From the NCBI GenBank assembly GCA_017306415.1, contig JAFKIL010000001.1, positions 620,001 through 684,000 of the forward strand: a DNA stretch of 64,000 nucleotides, written 5' to 3'. The notes below the pieces were generated by a model. The model did no database searches. It was not told the origin of the DNA and was given only the letters and a program-made list of their open reading frames with translations. The position numbers were made by a program, and so were the translations under genes. This stretch comes from Microbacterium sp. Its GTDB lineage: Bacteria; Actinomycetota; Actinomycetes; Actinomycetales; Microbacteriaceae. How positions within the stretch are numbered: the stretch's first letter is position 1; every line of letters starts with the position of its first letter. Positions 1 to 8,354 of the stretch are shown piece after piece.

Positions 1-1812
1 AGCTGGTCGAACCTCTTCTTCGGCGCCTTCGATCCCGCGGGAACCGTGACGCTCGACAAGATCCCGGGCTCGTTCTGGATCCCTGCGCTGTTCGTCAGAC
101 TCTTCGGCTTCTCCACCTTCACCGTCATCCTTCCCAATGCCCTCGCCGCGGTGGCGGCGACCCTGATCACGGCGGTGACGGCGCGGCGGCTGGCGGGACC
201 CACCGCAGGTCTGCTCGCCGGTGCTGTCGTCGCGGTCACGCCGGTGCTCGTCGCGGTATCGCGATCGAACCAGCCCGAGACGTTCTTCGTGCTCGGCCTC
301 GCCCTCACCGCGTGGGCGGCCGCGAGGGCGCTGAAGCACCAGAGCTTCTGGTGGCTCATGGCGGCGGGCGGCTTCATCGCCCTGTCGTTCCAGACCTACA
401 TGCTCGAGGCTTGGGCGGTCTGGCCGGCCCTCGCCGCCGCGTACCTGTGCACGGCCCAGCCAGTGCTGCGCAAGCTGTGGCACACCGCGGTCGCCGGCGC
501 GACCAGCCTCGCGGCATCCGTTCTCTGGATCGTGATCGTCGCTCTCATCCCGGCCGGCAGCCGCCCGTACATCGGCAGCACCCTGCACAACGATCCGTGG
601 GAGATGGTCTTCGGCTACAACGGCCTCGGCCGCTTCGGCTCGAGCACCGCGGACGCGACGGCCTACAACTCCTTCACTCCCCCGTTCTCCGGCTCGGCCG
701 GCATCTTCCGGCTGTTCAACGAGCAGGTGGCGGGGCAGATCGCCTGGATGATCCCCGCGTCGATCCTGGCCGTGGCGGTGCTCGGAATGCTGCGCTTCCG
801 GCTGTCCGTGACGGTGTTCCTCGGGGTGTGGATCGCGACGTTCCTCGCGATGTTCTCCGCCGTCGCGGGGATGCACCAGTTCTACACCGCCGCCCTCGCG
901 GTCCCGATGGGTCTCGCCGTCGGCCTGGCGTTCGGCTGGGCCCGCTCGCGACGGGTTCCGTGGGCACAGATGGCGCTCATCGCGATCGCTGCGGTCACCG
1001 CGCTCGTGATCGGGTTCTCGTACGGCGGCTACTCCATCGTCGCCGCGTCCGTTCAGCTGGTCCTCGCGGCCGCCGCGATCGCCATGATCGCCTGGGAGAC
1101 CCGGCGCGTCGCGATGATCCGGACGTGGACTGCTCTCGTCGCCACAGGCGGGATGCTGCTGACGCCTGCGGTCTGGTCGGCGGTCACGATCGCGAACCCC
1201 AGTTCGACCAACCCGGTCGCCGGCGGTGTCGCCGACATGGGCGGGTTCGGTAGGCAGGCACCGGGCAGCCTCGGCGGCGGCCAAGGGGGACCGCAAGCCG
1301 GCGGGCAGGCATCCGGCGGCTTCGGCGGGCAAGCCGGCGGGCCGGGTGGGGCCGGGCAGGCGCCGGGCGGCCAGGGCGGCTTCCGCGGGCAGGGCAGCGC
1401 TGCCCAGGCGCCCAACGGCGGCCGCTTCGGCGGCGGCGTCACCGGCGCGGACTCGACGGCGCTTCTCACCTACCTGAAGGCGAACGCCGGTGATGCGAAG
1501 TACCTGGTCGCCGTCTTCGGCGCGCAGACCGCCGCGGGCCTCATCATCGAATCGGACGGCGGATCGGTGCTGCCGATCGGCGGGTTCAGCGGCAACGACC
1601 CGGTCCCCACGCTCGCGGAGTTCCAGGTCATGGTGGCCGCCGGGGACGTGAAGTACGTTCTGACCTCGGGTCGGGGCGGCGGCTTCGGCGGCGGCGGCGG
1701 AACGGGGGCCTCGAGCGAGATCATGTCCTGGGTGGAGGCGAACTGCACCTCTGTGACGGATGCCTCGGTGTCGGGCCTGTACCAGTGCTCCGCGTCGAGC
1801 GCGGGCTCCTGA
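1..1812 (+). CDS. Glycosyltransferase family 39 (mannosyltransferase-type) membrane protein, C-terminal part
   Basis: The frame is open from base 1, so the gene starts left of the window and about 603 residues are visible. The first residues (SWSNLFFGAFDPAG, then a DK and a G-S-F-W motif) match the luminal loop after the first membrane helix of ArnT/PMT-like GT39 enzymes, which move sugars from polyprenyl-phosphate carriers onto cell-wall or protein acceptors. Many hydrophobic helices follow to about residue 400. Residues 415-480 form a Gly/Gln/Ala-rich low-complexity stretch (repeated GGxG and GGQ). A soluble end of about 120 residues follows, with a second Gly run (GGGFGGGGG) near residue 565. 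Actinobacterial GT39 proteins often carry such Gly-rich extracytoplasmic insertions. The acceptor cannot be read from sequence. Family assignment is firm, the exact substrate is not. Confidence 0.88.
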   Translation, partial: SWSNLFFGAFDPAGTVTLDKIPGSFWIPALFVRLFGFSTFTVILPNALAAVAATLITAVTARRLAGPTAGLLAGAVVAVTPVLVAVSRSNQPETFFVLGLALTAWAAARALKHQSFWWLMAAGGFIALSFQTYMLEAWAVWPALAAAYLCTAQPVLRKLWHTAVAGATSLAASVLWIVIVALIPAGSRPYIGSTLHNDPWEMVFGYNGLGRFGSSTADATAYNSFTPPFSGSAGIFRLFNEQVAGQIAWMIPASILAVAVLGMLRFRLSVTVFLGVWIATFLAMFSAVAGMHQFYTAALAVPMGLAVGLAFGWARSRRVPWAQMALIAIAAVTALVIGFSYGGYSIVAASVQLVLAAAAIAMIAWETRRVAMIRTWTALVATGGMLLTPAVWSAVTIANPSSTNPVAGGVADMGGFGRQAPGSLGGGQGGPQAGGQASGGFGGQAGGPGGAGQAPGGQGGFRGQGSAAQAPNGGRFGGGVTGADSTALLTYLKANAGDAKYLVAVFGAQTAAGLIIESDGGSVLPIGGFSGNDPVPTLAEFQVMVAAGDVKYVLTSGRGGGFGGGGGTGASSEIMSWVEANCTSVTDASVSGLYQCSASSAGS

Positions 1813-1842
1813 GGATCAGCGCCTCTGCGGACGGCCGGGCCG

Positions 1843-3483
1843 TCAGGGAGAGGCGGCGGCGCGACGGACGTGGCTGCGCGCGTGTTCGATCGCGGATGGC
1901 AGGTCGGCGAAGAGGTGGTTCTGGTGCCGGAGGGCTGCGATCACGCCCACCCGGGTCGCGACGCGGAGATGGCGGTCCTGGACGCCTTTGATGAGCACGG
2001 TGATGCCCCGGCGCTCCAGCGAGTGGACGAGCTCCGTGATCACCCGCGCGCCCGTGGCATCCAGGATCTGGAGTTGCGACAGACGCAGGATGACCACCCT
2101 GATGTTCGTGACGCGGTTGATCTCGTCCGTCATCCGGTCCGCTGCACCGAAGAAGAGCGCCCCATCCAGCCGGAAGACGACAATGTCCTGATCCCCCGGG
2201 AGCGCAGGTCCGTCGATCGTCTCGCGATGCACGCCGCCGGATGCCGCGAGCGAGCGCAGCGCGAAGAACGCGGCGACCGCGATCCCGATCCCGACCGCGA
2301 CGATGAGGTCGAACGACACGGTGATGACGGCGGTGGCGATGAAGACGATCGCGTCCGATCTGCTCGCGGCGACGACGCTGCGCACGGTGGGCACCGAGAT
2401 CATCCGCACGGCCGTCACCAGCAGCACTCCCGCGAGGGCCGCGAGGGGGATCTGCGCCACGGCCGTCGACGCCAGGTACACGACGGCGAGAAGCACGAGC
2501 GAGTGCGTGATCGCGGCGACCCGGGTCTGCGCGCCGGAACGGACGTTCACCGCCGTCCGGGCGATCGCACCCGTCGCCGGCATTCCACCGAACAGACCCG
2601 AGGCGAGCGACGCCATGCCCTGCCCGACGAGTTCCCGGTCGGCGTCGTACGGTCCGGTGTCCGCGAGGGATGCGGCCACCCGCGCCGACAGCAGCGACTC
2701 GATCGCCGCGAGGGCGGCGACGGTGAGCGCGGGTCCGCTGAGCGTGACGAGCAGGTCGAGGGTCACGTGCGGAATCGCCGGCGCGGGCAGAGTCGCGGGA
2801 AGCTCGCCGATGCGCGTGACGGGCCCGTGCGCGACGGCGTACGCGACCGACACGACAGCGATCGCGATGAGCGACGCCGGCAGGTGACGGTTGAGTCGCG
2901 GCAGCACGATCATGATGCCCGCGACGGCAGCTGCGGCGCCGGCCGCCCAGGCCGACTGCGGCCAGGAGACCGCGGGCAGCGCGTCGATCGCCGCGATGAG
3001 GGCATTGCTGCTCTTCCCCGCGGGAACGCCGAGCGCGGCGGGCACCTGCTGCAGGAAGATGATCACCGCGATGCCCAGCGTGAAGCCCTCGATGACCGGC
3101 CAGGGGATGAACGAGACGACGCGACCGATCTTCAGGATGCCTGCCGCCAGCACGAACAGCCCGGCGAGAAGGCTCAGCAGCGGAACGACGCCCGCGCCGT
3201 GGGCGGTGACGATCGGCGCCAGCACGACGACCATTGCGCCCGTCGGTCCGGAGACCTGCACGTTCGAGCCGCCGAAGACCGCCGCGACGACTCCCGCGAT
3301 GATCGCAGTCACGAGGCCGGCCTCGGGGCCGGCTCCCGAGCTGACGCCGAACGCGAGTGCGAGCGGGAGCGCCACGATGCCGACCGTGACCCCGGCGACG
3401 AGGTCACCGCGCCAGCTGCGCGGCACGCGGCGATAGTCGGCCGCACTCGGGAGCAGCGGGGTCAGGAAGGAGCGCGCCGTCAT
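1843..3483 (-). CDS. SulP-family anion transporter with STAS domain
   Basis: The 546-residue protein has the SulP transport core (LPLALAFG near residue 40, VSGPTGAM near 78) with about 10-14 membrane segments, then a cytoplasmic STAS domain from about residue 430. The STAS phosphoacceptor-type motif reads LDATGA, near residue 475. Bacterial SulP proteins import sulfate, bicarbonate or dicarboxylates, and the substrate cannot be read from sequence. The start overlaps the stop of the upstream ArsR regulator by 4 bp (ATGA), so the two are almost certainly cotranscribed and translationally coupled. This suggests the ArsR protein controls anion uptake. It converges on the glycosyltransferase with 30 bp between stops. 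Confidence 0.9.
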   Translation of the reverse strand: MTARSFLTPLLPSAADYRRVPRSWRGDLVAGVTVGIVALPLALAFGVSSGAGPEAGLVTAIIAGVVAAVFGGSNVQVSGPTGAMVVVLAPIVTAHGAGVVPLLSLLAGLFVLAAGILKIGRVVSFIPWPVIEGFTLGIAVIIFLQQVPAALGVPAGKSSNALIAAIDALPAVSWPQSAWAAGAAAAVAGIMIVLPRLNRHLPASLIAIAVVSVAYAVAHGPVTRIGELPATLPAPAIPHVTLDLLVTLSGPALTVAALAAIESLLSARVAASLADTGPYDADRELVGQGMASLASGLFGGMPATGAIARTAVNVRSGAQTRVAAITHSLVLLAVVYLASTAVAQIPLAALAGVLLVTAVRMISVPTVRSVVAASRSDAIVFIATAVITVSFDLIVAVGIGIAVAAFFALRSLAASGGVHRETIDGPALPGDQDIVVFRLDGALFFGAADRMTDEINRVTNIRVVILRLSQLQILDATGARVITELVHSLERRGITVLIKGVQDRHLRVATRVGVIAALRHQNHLFADLPSAIEHARSHVRRAAASP

Positions 3484-3860
3484 CGAACGTCGACCATCGG
3501 CTGAGCGAGCTCGGGGAGATTGCCCGTGCTCTCCAGCCGGTCCTGCGCCTGACTCAGGATGTCGACGAGGAGACTCCGCGCGACCCTCAGCAGATCGGCA
3601 ACCTCGGGGAACGCGGGACGATAGAACACCTGACTCCCGCGCCGCTCGGACACGACCAGGCTGTGGCGGCGGAGCACCGCGAGGTGCTGCGACAGGTGGG
3701 ATGCCTCGATGTGCAGGTCGTCCATCAATGCGCCGACGCCCACCTCTCCCCCGGCGGTGACGATCTCCAGGATCCGCACGCGCACGGGATGGGCCAGTCC
3801 CTTGAAGAGATTGGCCTTCACCTCGTAGAGGGGGCGATCCTCGCCCAGGAGGACATCCAT
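3480..3860 (-). CDS. ArsR-family HTH transcriptional regulator
   Basis: A 126-residue winged-helix protein. The motif FKGLAHPVRVRILEIV (about residues 19-34) is the classic ArsR/SmtB N-terminal signature, and HIEASHLSQHLAVLRRHSLV (about 50-69) is the recognition helix region. No CxC or histidine metal site is obvious, so it is probably not a metal sensor. The start is preceded by GGGAG at ribosome-binding distance. It is first in an operon with the SulP transporter (4-bp overlap) and diverges from the DUF2156 gene. An imperfect 12-2-12 palindrome lies just upstream, so autoregulation and cross-regulation of the divergent gene are likely. Confidence 0.87.
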   Translation of the reverse strand: MDVLLGEDRPLYEVKANLFKGLAHPVRVRILEIVTAGGEVGVGALMDDLHIEASHLSQHLAVLRRHSLVVSERRGSQVFYRPAFPEVADLLRVARSLLVDILSQAQDRLESTGNLPELAQPMVDVR

Positions 3861-3874
3861 GACTGCTCCCGCCG

Positions 3875-3900
3875 ATGACTTGACGGTTTCATCATGTCAT
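3875..3900. promoter_or_regulatory. Candidate ArsR operator (imperfect inverted repeat)
   Basis: The arms ATGACTTGACGG (3875-3886) and TCATCATGTCAT (3889-3900) are separated by TT. Nine of twelve positions pair as an inverted repeat. The site begins 15 bp upstream of the ArsR start codon in the divergent intergenic region, the normal place for an ArsR operator of 12-2-12 form. Confidence 0.6.
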
Positions 3901-3981
3901 ACAGCCATGAGTAGTCGCGTCACCGCTGTCGCTCGGCGGCACCCAGCGTTCGTGCGGCGTTCGGTCCTAGGGTTGCTCTTC

Positions 3982-6096
3982 GTGACGAGCACCGAGACCC
4001 TCCGAGGCGTCGCCGTCCCGGTCCGTGCGCGCGTGTGGCAGTCCATCGCCCGCCTGCCGTTCACGGCCGCGCTGCTCGGAGCCACTCTCGTGGCGGGCGT
4101 GCTCACCGGCGGACTCTGGTCTCCCCTCCACCGCACAGCGGTGTGGCCGTGGCTCGCACCGGGGCTCCCCGCGTTCGCGGAGGGGCATTGGTGGACCATC
4201 GTCACAGGAGCATTCGTGATCGCAGCACCTGGAGGGCTCGCGCTGGCCCTCGCCGCGCTGGTTCCCATCGGCCTTCTCGAGTGGAGCTGCGGCTGGCGTC
4301 GAACCGCGTTCTATTTCTCGGTGGCGCAGGCCTGCGGCGTGCTCGCCTCGGCGGCCACGCTCTGGCTCCTGACGTTCACGCCGTGGCAATGGGGCCACCT
4401 GCATGCCGCCGCGCTCGTGGGCGGCTTCTCGGCGGGCTCTCTGGGCTGCCTCGCGGCGATGATCGGACGTCTGTCGTCGCCGTGGCGGACGCGCGCGTGG
4501 CTCGTTCTCCTGTCCGCGCTCTTCCTGCTGCTGCTGTTCTGGGGGACTGCCGGCGACATCGCCCGCACCGCCGCGGTCCTCAGCGTGCTGTGCATAGACA
4601 GGTCACTGCACATCCAGCGCAGCACCCTCCGCGAGCAGCGACTGATCGCCTTCGTGGCCCTCGTCTCGCTGGGAGCCACCGAGATCGTGGTCCTGCTTGC
4701 ACCGACGAGCGGACCCTTCGGCCCGACCGAGACGCAGAGCGGCTCACTGCCGGACATCCTGTCCGATATCGCGATCATCCTCTTCGTGTCCCATGGGCTG
4801 CGCCTCGGTCGGCGCTGGGCCTGGTTGGCGACAGTTGCACTGGCGATCTTCAATCTGGCGGGCGCCGCGCTCCTTCTCATCCTGATCGGGAATCTCGGAT
4901 GGGGCCCCGTTCAAGAGCTGATCGAGGGCTCCCCCTCGCTGTCTCTCGCGACCGCTGCACTCTGGCTCGCGCTGCTGGTGTACATGGTGTTCGTCCGCGG
5001 CGCGTTCCACGCGCACCGGCGCCGGAGGCTCGGCCGCCACCCCTATCCGCGGGTCGACGAGGTGAAGGATGCCATCCGATCCTTCGGAGGCGGTGCGATC
5101 TCGTGGATGGCTTCCTGGGACGACAACTCCTACGCACGCACGACGACGGGGCTCGTCGCCTATCAACGCAGAGCGGGCGTCGCGATCGCTCTCGGCGACC
5201 CGCTCGGAGCTGCCGAGGGCCGGGCCCAGTCCGTCCGCGACTTCATCGCGGACGCCGAGGATCTGGGTCTGATTCCGTGCTTCTTCAGCGCAACGGCCAC
5301 GACCAGGGAGGCGCTCCCGGACGGATGGCGGAGCCTCGTCATCGCCGACGACACCATCGTCGACCTCACCGACCTGGAGTTTCGCGGAAAGAGCTGGAAT
5401 TCGGTGCGCACGACACTGAACAAGGCCGCACGCGAGGAGATCGGCTTTCGCCTCACACATCTGACGCAGGAGTCGAAGGGCATCCAGGCGCAGGTGCGCG
5501 CGATATCGGAGATCTGGGCGGGCGATCGCGGCCTGCCGGAGATGGGATTCACCCTGGGCACGCTCGTGGAAGCCGAGGACCCGGAGGTGCGACTGGCGGT
5601 GGCCCTGTCACGCGAGGGCGACGTCGACGGGTTCCTGTCCTGGCTCCCCGTCTACGGAGAGGGTGGCGTCATCCGCAGCTGGACTCTTGACCTCATGCGC
5701 CGACGCGAAGGCGGCTTCGGTCCTGTCATCGAGTTCCTGATCGCGAGTTCCGCCATGACCTTCCGAGACGAGGGCATCGCTGAGATCTCCCTCTCCGGAG
5801 CTCCGCTTGCGCGCGACTACACGCCCGATGACGGAAGGATCGCGGACCTCGGTGCCCGACTGTCGCGAGCGCTCGAGCCGACGTACGGGTTCCGCTCGTT
5901 GCGTCGCTTCAAGGAGAAGTTCCACCCGCGCTACGACACGATGTTCCTTCTGTATCGCGACGAGAGCGACCTCGGGCGCATCGCTGCGGGCCTCACTCGC
6001 GCCTTCCTCCCCCAAGCCACGTGGCGCCAGTTCGCGGGCGCAGGGGTGGGCCTCCTCCGAGCCGACCGCGCACCGGCCGAGACCCGGTCCGGCTGA
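3982..6096 (+). CDS. Membrane protein with DUF2156 (MprF-like aminoacyl-phosphatidylglycerol synthase) domain
   Basis: The first about 200 residues form a rhomboid-like membrane bundle (GHWWTIVTGAFV, ALVPIGLLEWSCGWRR), then more helices. The C-terminal about 330 residues (from HPYPRVDEVKDAIRSFGG) are a DUF2156 fold with the MprF-like signatures SWMASWDDNSY, ALGDPLG and a late FRSLRRFKEKFHPRYDTMFL. DUF2156 enzymes transfer Lys, Ala or other residues from aminoacyl-tRNA to phosphatidylglycerol or diacylglycerol, lowering envelope negative charge. I chose the GTG at 3982, giving 704 residues, because the stretch before it uses rare codons and TAGGGT at 3968-3973 is a good -10 element. ATG 3907 is the alternative, giving 729 residues. 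An esterase gene follows 78 bp downstream. The amino acid and lipid are unknown. No rhomboid GxSG/His dyad is recognisable. Confidence 0.8.
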   Translation: MTSTETLRGVAVPVRARVWQSIARLPFTAALLGATLVAGVLTGGLWSPLHRTAVWPWLAPGLPAFAEGHWWTIVTGAFVIAAPGGLALALAALVPIGLLEWSCGWRRTAFYFSVAQACGVLASAATLWLLTFTPWQWGHLHAAALVGGFSAGSLGCLAAMIGRLSSPWRTRAWLVLLSALFLLLLFWGTAGDIARTAAVLSVLCIDRSLHIQRSTLREQRLIAFVALVSLGATEIVVLLAPTSGPFGPTETQSGSLPDILSDIAIILFVSHGLRLGRRWAWLATVALAIFNLAGAALLLILIGNLGWGPVQELIEGSPSLSLATAALWLALLVYMVFVRGAFHAHRRRRLGRHPYPRVDEVKDAIRSFGGGAISWMASWDDNSYARTTTGLVAYQRRAGVAIALGDPLGAAEGRAQSVRDFIADAEDLGLIPCFFSATATTREALPDGWRSLVIADDTIVDLTDLEFRGKSWNSVRTTLNKAAREEIGFRLTHLTQESKGIQAQVRAISEIWAGDRGLPEMGFTLGTLVEAEDPEVRLAVALSREGDVDGFLSWLPVYGEGGVIRSWTLDLMRRREGGFGPVIEFLIASSAMTFRDEGIAEISLSGAPLARDYTPDDGRIADLGARLSRALEPTYGFRSLRRFKEKFHPRYDTMFLLYRDESDLGRIAAGLTRAFLPQATWRQFAGAGVGLLRADRAPAETRSG

Positions 6097-6174
6097 GCGC
6101 GAGGCCGCGACGACGACCCCCGGCGTCTCCGGGATCACCCTCTTTTCCGTGACCGACCCGCCCGAGAGGCATCC

Positions 6175-7515
6175 GTGGACGCACTGCTATCCCTTCAGAT
6201 CATCGGCGGGCCTGTGCCGATCGTCCTCCAGGTCGTCTCGCTCGTCCTGATCGCGATCCTCCTCTGCCGTCACGCGACCCTGCGCTGGACGCTCACTGCA
6301 GCCATCGCCGTCCTCGTGGGCCTCGTCGTCGCACTTGCGCTGTTCTGCTACGTCGACCTCGCCCGCAGCTTCCAGATCACCCTGCCCGCGCAGGTCGGGT
6401 GGTGGATGGCTGCCACTCTCGGAGGGGTCGGTCTTGCGATCGCGAGCTTCTGGAACAGTCGCTGGTGGCGGAAGGTCCTCGCGAGTGTCGCCATCGTCGT
6501 GTTCGCCGCGACCGGCGCCGTGCAGGTGAACGACGCGTTCGGCTTGGACACCACGGTGGCCGACGTGCTCGGGATCACGGTTCCGCACCCGATCGCGCTC
6601 CCTCTCGTCTCGCCCACTCCGACGGCGTCCATGCCTGCTCCGGAGACCGACCTGCCTCTCTCCGCCACCTGGACGCCGCCGCCCGGCATGCCCTCGGTGG
6701 GAAAGCGCGGCACGGTCACGATACCCGGGACGATCTCCGGGTTCGATGCCCGCCCGGCCGGGCTGTACCTGCCGCCGGCCGCGCTCGTGAAGAAGCCGCC
6801 CACGCTGCCCCTGATCGTCATGATGATGGGATTCCCCGGAAACCCCGATCCCTCGCGCATCGCTCAGGTCATGGATGGCTTCGCCGCTCGGCATCGCGGT
6901 CTCGCGCCCATCGTCGTCGTCGCCGATCAGATCGGCCCGGGCCACGACCCTGCGTGCGCGGACTCACGCGCCCGCGGCCACGCTCAGACCTACATCACGC
7001 GGGATGTGGTCGCCTGGGCGCTCGCCCATCTCAACGTGAGCAGAGATCCGGCGCTGCACGTGATCGCGGGATACTCCAACGGCGCAACGTGCGCCCTGAA
7101 GTACGCCGCCGAGGAGCCGACGGTGTTCCGCAACGTGCTGTCGGTGTCCCCCGAGCTCTTCCCGGGCAGCAACTACGCGCAGAGCGTCATCGCTTCCGTC
7201 TACGGCGGTGATCGAGCGGCGTGGCAGGCGGCGAAGCCCGTCACCATCCTCGAGGCCCATCGCGGGGATGCCGCCTACCGCGACGTCACAGCGGTCATCA
7301 CGACCGGAGCTCTCGACACCGAGTTCGGGCCCGGCTCGCGCACTCTGGCGGCGACGGCGAGAAGCGCCGGCATGAATGTCAGCCTTCTCACGATCCCCGG
7401 CGTCGCGCACGTCGGCGACAATCTCCACGACGGCCTCACCGCCGGGTTCGCGGAGCTGGCGGCAAGGCTCGGTCTGACGACCCCCGGCGGCTCGGGGATG
7501 GCGCTCGTCCCCTGA
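6175..7515 (+). CDS. Membrane-anchored alpha/beta-hydrolase (esterase-D-like)
   Basis: A 446-residue protein with a GTG start and GAGAGG upstream. About four N-terminal membrane helices (residues 10-115) are followed by a Pro-rich linker and an extracytoplasmic hydrolase domain from about residue 180. The catalytic triad is visible: Ser301 in GYSNG, Asp381 in GALDTEF, and His412 in GVAHVG. The fold is that of PF00756 esterases, which include mycolyltransferases and enterochelin esterases. It follows the DUF2156 gene in the same direction. Lipid aminoacylation genes are known to be paired with hydrolases that remove the amino acid from aminoacyl-phosphatidylglycerol, so the same role is a reasonable inference here. 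The substrate is untested. Confidence 0.82.
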   Translation: MDALLSLQIIGGPVPIVLQVVSLVLIAILLCRHATLRWTLTAAIAVLVGLVVALALFCYVDLARSFQITLPAQVGWWMAATLGGVGLAIASFWNSRWWRKVLASVAIVVFAATGAVQVNDAFGLDTTVADVLGITVPHPIALPLVSPTPTASMPAPETDLPLSATWTPPPGMPSVGKRGTVTIPGTISGFDARPAGLYLPPAALVKKPPTLPLIVMMMGFPGNPDPSRIAQVMDGFAARHRGLAPIVVVADQIGPGHDPACADSRARGHAQTYITRDVVAWALAHLNVSRDPALHVIAGYSNGATCALKYAAEEPTVFRNVLSVSPELFPGSNYAQSVIASVYGGDRAAWQAAKPVTILEAHRGDAAYRDVTAVITTGALDTEFGPGSRTLAATARSAGMNVSLLTIPGVAHVGDNLHDGLTAGFAELAARLGLTTPGGSGMALVP

Positions 7516-7638
7516 CCGAAGCGCTGCCACCGTGTCCGACAGGGGCAGGGCGGGCATGAACCCTCGGCGGAACGACTCGCTCCGTTGCTCGTGCGACCTG
7601 GGCGCTGGCGACGTCCGGAGGTCTGCGATGTCCCCCGG

Positions 7639-7644
7639 TACCGT
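7639..7644 (+). promoter_or_regulatory. -10 element TACCGT, leaderless start at 7651
   Basis: TACCGT is followed by exactly six bases and then ATG at 7651. No Shine-Dalgarno sequence is present, so transcription should begin at the start codon. Confidence 0.5.
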
Positions 7645-7650
7645 CGAGTG

Positions 7651-8151
7651 ATGGAACCTTCGCACCGCACCGTCCCGCACACCCGTCGCATCGCCCTGCT
7701 GCTGCTCGCGGCCGGCTCCACTCTCGTGATGGCCGGATGCTCCTCCGGCTCCGTCACGATCAGCAACGGACCGTGCTCCGGGCGCTCCTTCACGGTCAGC
7801 GACGACGGGGCACAGCTTGCGCTGGACGGCCCGTGCGGCGACGTGGTCGTCGACGCCGATCACGTGACACTGAACATCGACAGCGCCACCTCGCTCGTCA
7901 TCCACGGCGACGATGCCACCGTCATCGCGAACAAGCGACTGGACGAGCTGACCGTGCACGGCGAGACCGACAAGGTCAACGGGGCGGAGATGGGTCGCGT
8001 CACCGTCAAAGGCAACCGTGGCGAAGTCATCGCGAGCCGCATCGACAGGCTCGCCGTCTCGGGTCGGCAGAACACCGTCAACTGGGACTCGGGGGCGGAT
8101 GCCGGCACCGACACCGGCACGGACAACACGCTCATCTACAACGGCGGCTGA
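7651..8151 (+). CDS. DUF3060-like lipoprotein
   Basis: A 166-residue secreted lipoprotein. A signal peptide with RR near its start and a hydrophobic core ends in a lipobox (LVMAGC), so the mature protein begins at the Cys with SSGSVTISNGPCSG. The rest is a run of short beta repeats rich in V, T, N and D (GDVVVDADHVTLNID, KVNGAEMGRVTVKGNRGEV, RLAVSGRQNTVNWDSG), the pattern of DUF3060 proteins of actinobacteria that probably fold as a small right-handed beta-helix. Function is unknown. The ATG at 7651 is chosen because the upstream part of the frame lacks a signal peptide and a -10 element sits six bases before this ATG. Confidence 0.75.
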   Translation: MEPSHRTVPHTRRIALLLLAAGSTLVMAGCSSGSVTISNGPCSGRSFTVSDDGAQLALDGPCGDVVVDADHVTLNIDSATSLVIHGDDATVIANKRLDELTVHGETDKVNGAEMGRVTVKGNRGEVIASRIDRLAVSGRQNTVNWDSGADAGTDTGTDNTLIYNGG

Positions 8152-8179
8152 TCAGGCGGGCCGACGGTCCAGAAACATG

Positions 8180-8205
8180 AAACCCCCCGGGTTGACCGGG
8201 GGTTT
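8180..8205. terminator. Bidirectional intrinsic terminator
   Basis: AAACCCCCC-GG pairs with CCGGGGGTTTT across a short GTTGA loop. The plus strand ends in TTTT (for the lipoprotein gene) and the minus strand in GGTTTC (for gltX-tRNA-Gln), so it can end both convergent units. Confidence 0.75.
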
Positions 8206-8213
8206 TCGTGAAG

Positions 8214-8285
8214 CTGGGGTACCTGGACTCGAACCAAGAACAACTGAACCAGAATCAGCCGTGTTGCCAATTACACCATACCCCA
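8214..8285 (-). tRNA. tRNA-Gln (anticodon CTG)
   Basis: On the minus strand the 72-nt sequence folds as a tRNA. The acceptor stem is TGGGGTA/TACCCCA with discriminator G, and the T-loop is GGTTCGAGTCC. The anticodon stem GCTGA/TCAGT encloses the loop TTCTGGT, with CTG at positions 34-36 reading CAG. CCA is not encoded. It lies 69 bp downstream of gltX in the same direction. Most actinobacteria lack GlnRS and make Gln-tRNA by first charging it with Glu, so this position next to gltX is functionally coherent. Confidence 0.96.
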
Positions 8286-8354
8286 AGGCGTTCGACCGAA
8301 GCCGTGCCGAGGGTCAAGTCTAGACGACCGGCACAGCCCCGCCAAACCGAGCGG

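Noticed and set aside
1246-1440. A tandem DNA repeat in the glycosyltransferase gene
   Set aside because: The sequence encodes a Gly/Gln-rich insertion without a constant repeat unit, which is common in this protein family.
1870-3504. A 544-codon open frame opposite the SulP gene
   Set aside because: It is rich in Arg, Asp and His with no membrane or domain motif, as expected for the shadow of a GC-rich coding strand. SulP motifs are intact on the other strand.
3982-6096. Active rhomboid protease in the N-terminal membrane domain
   Set aside because: The fold looks rhomboid-like but GxSG with a distal His was not found. The segment is more likely a membrane scaffold.
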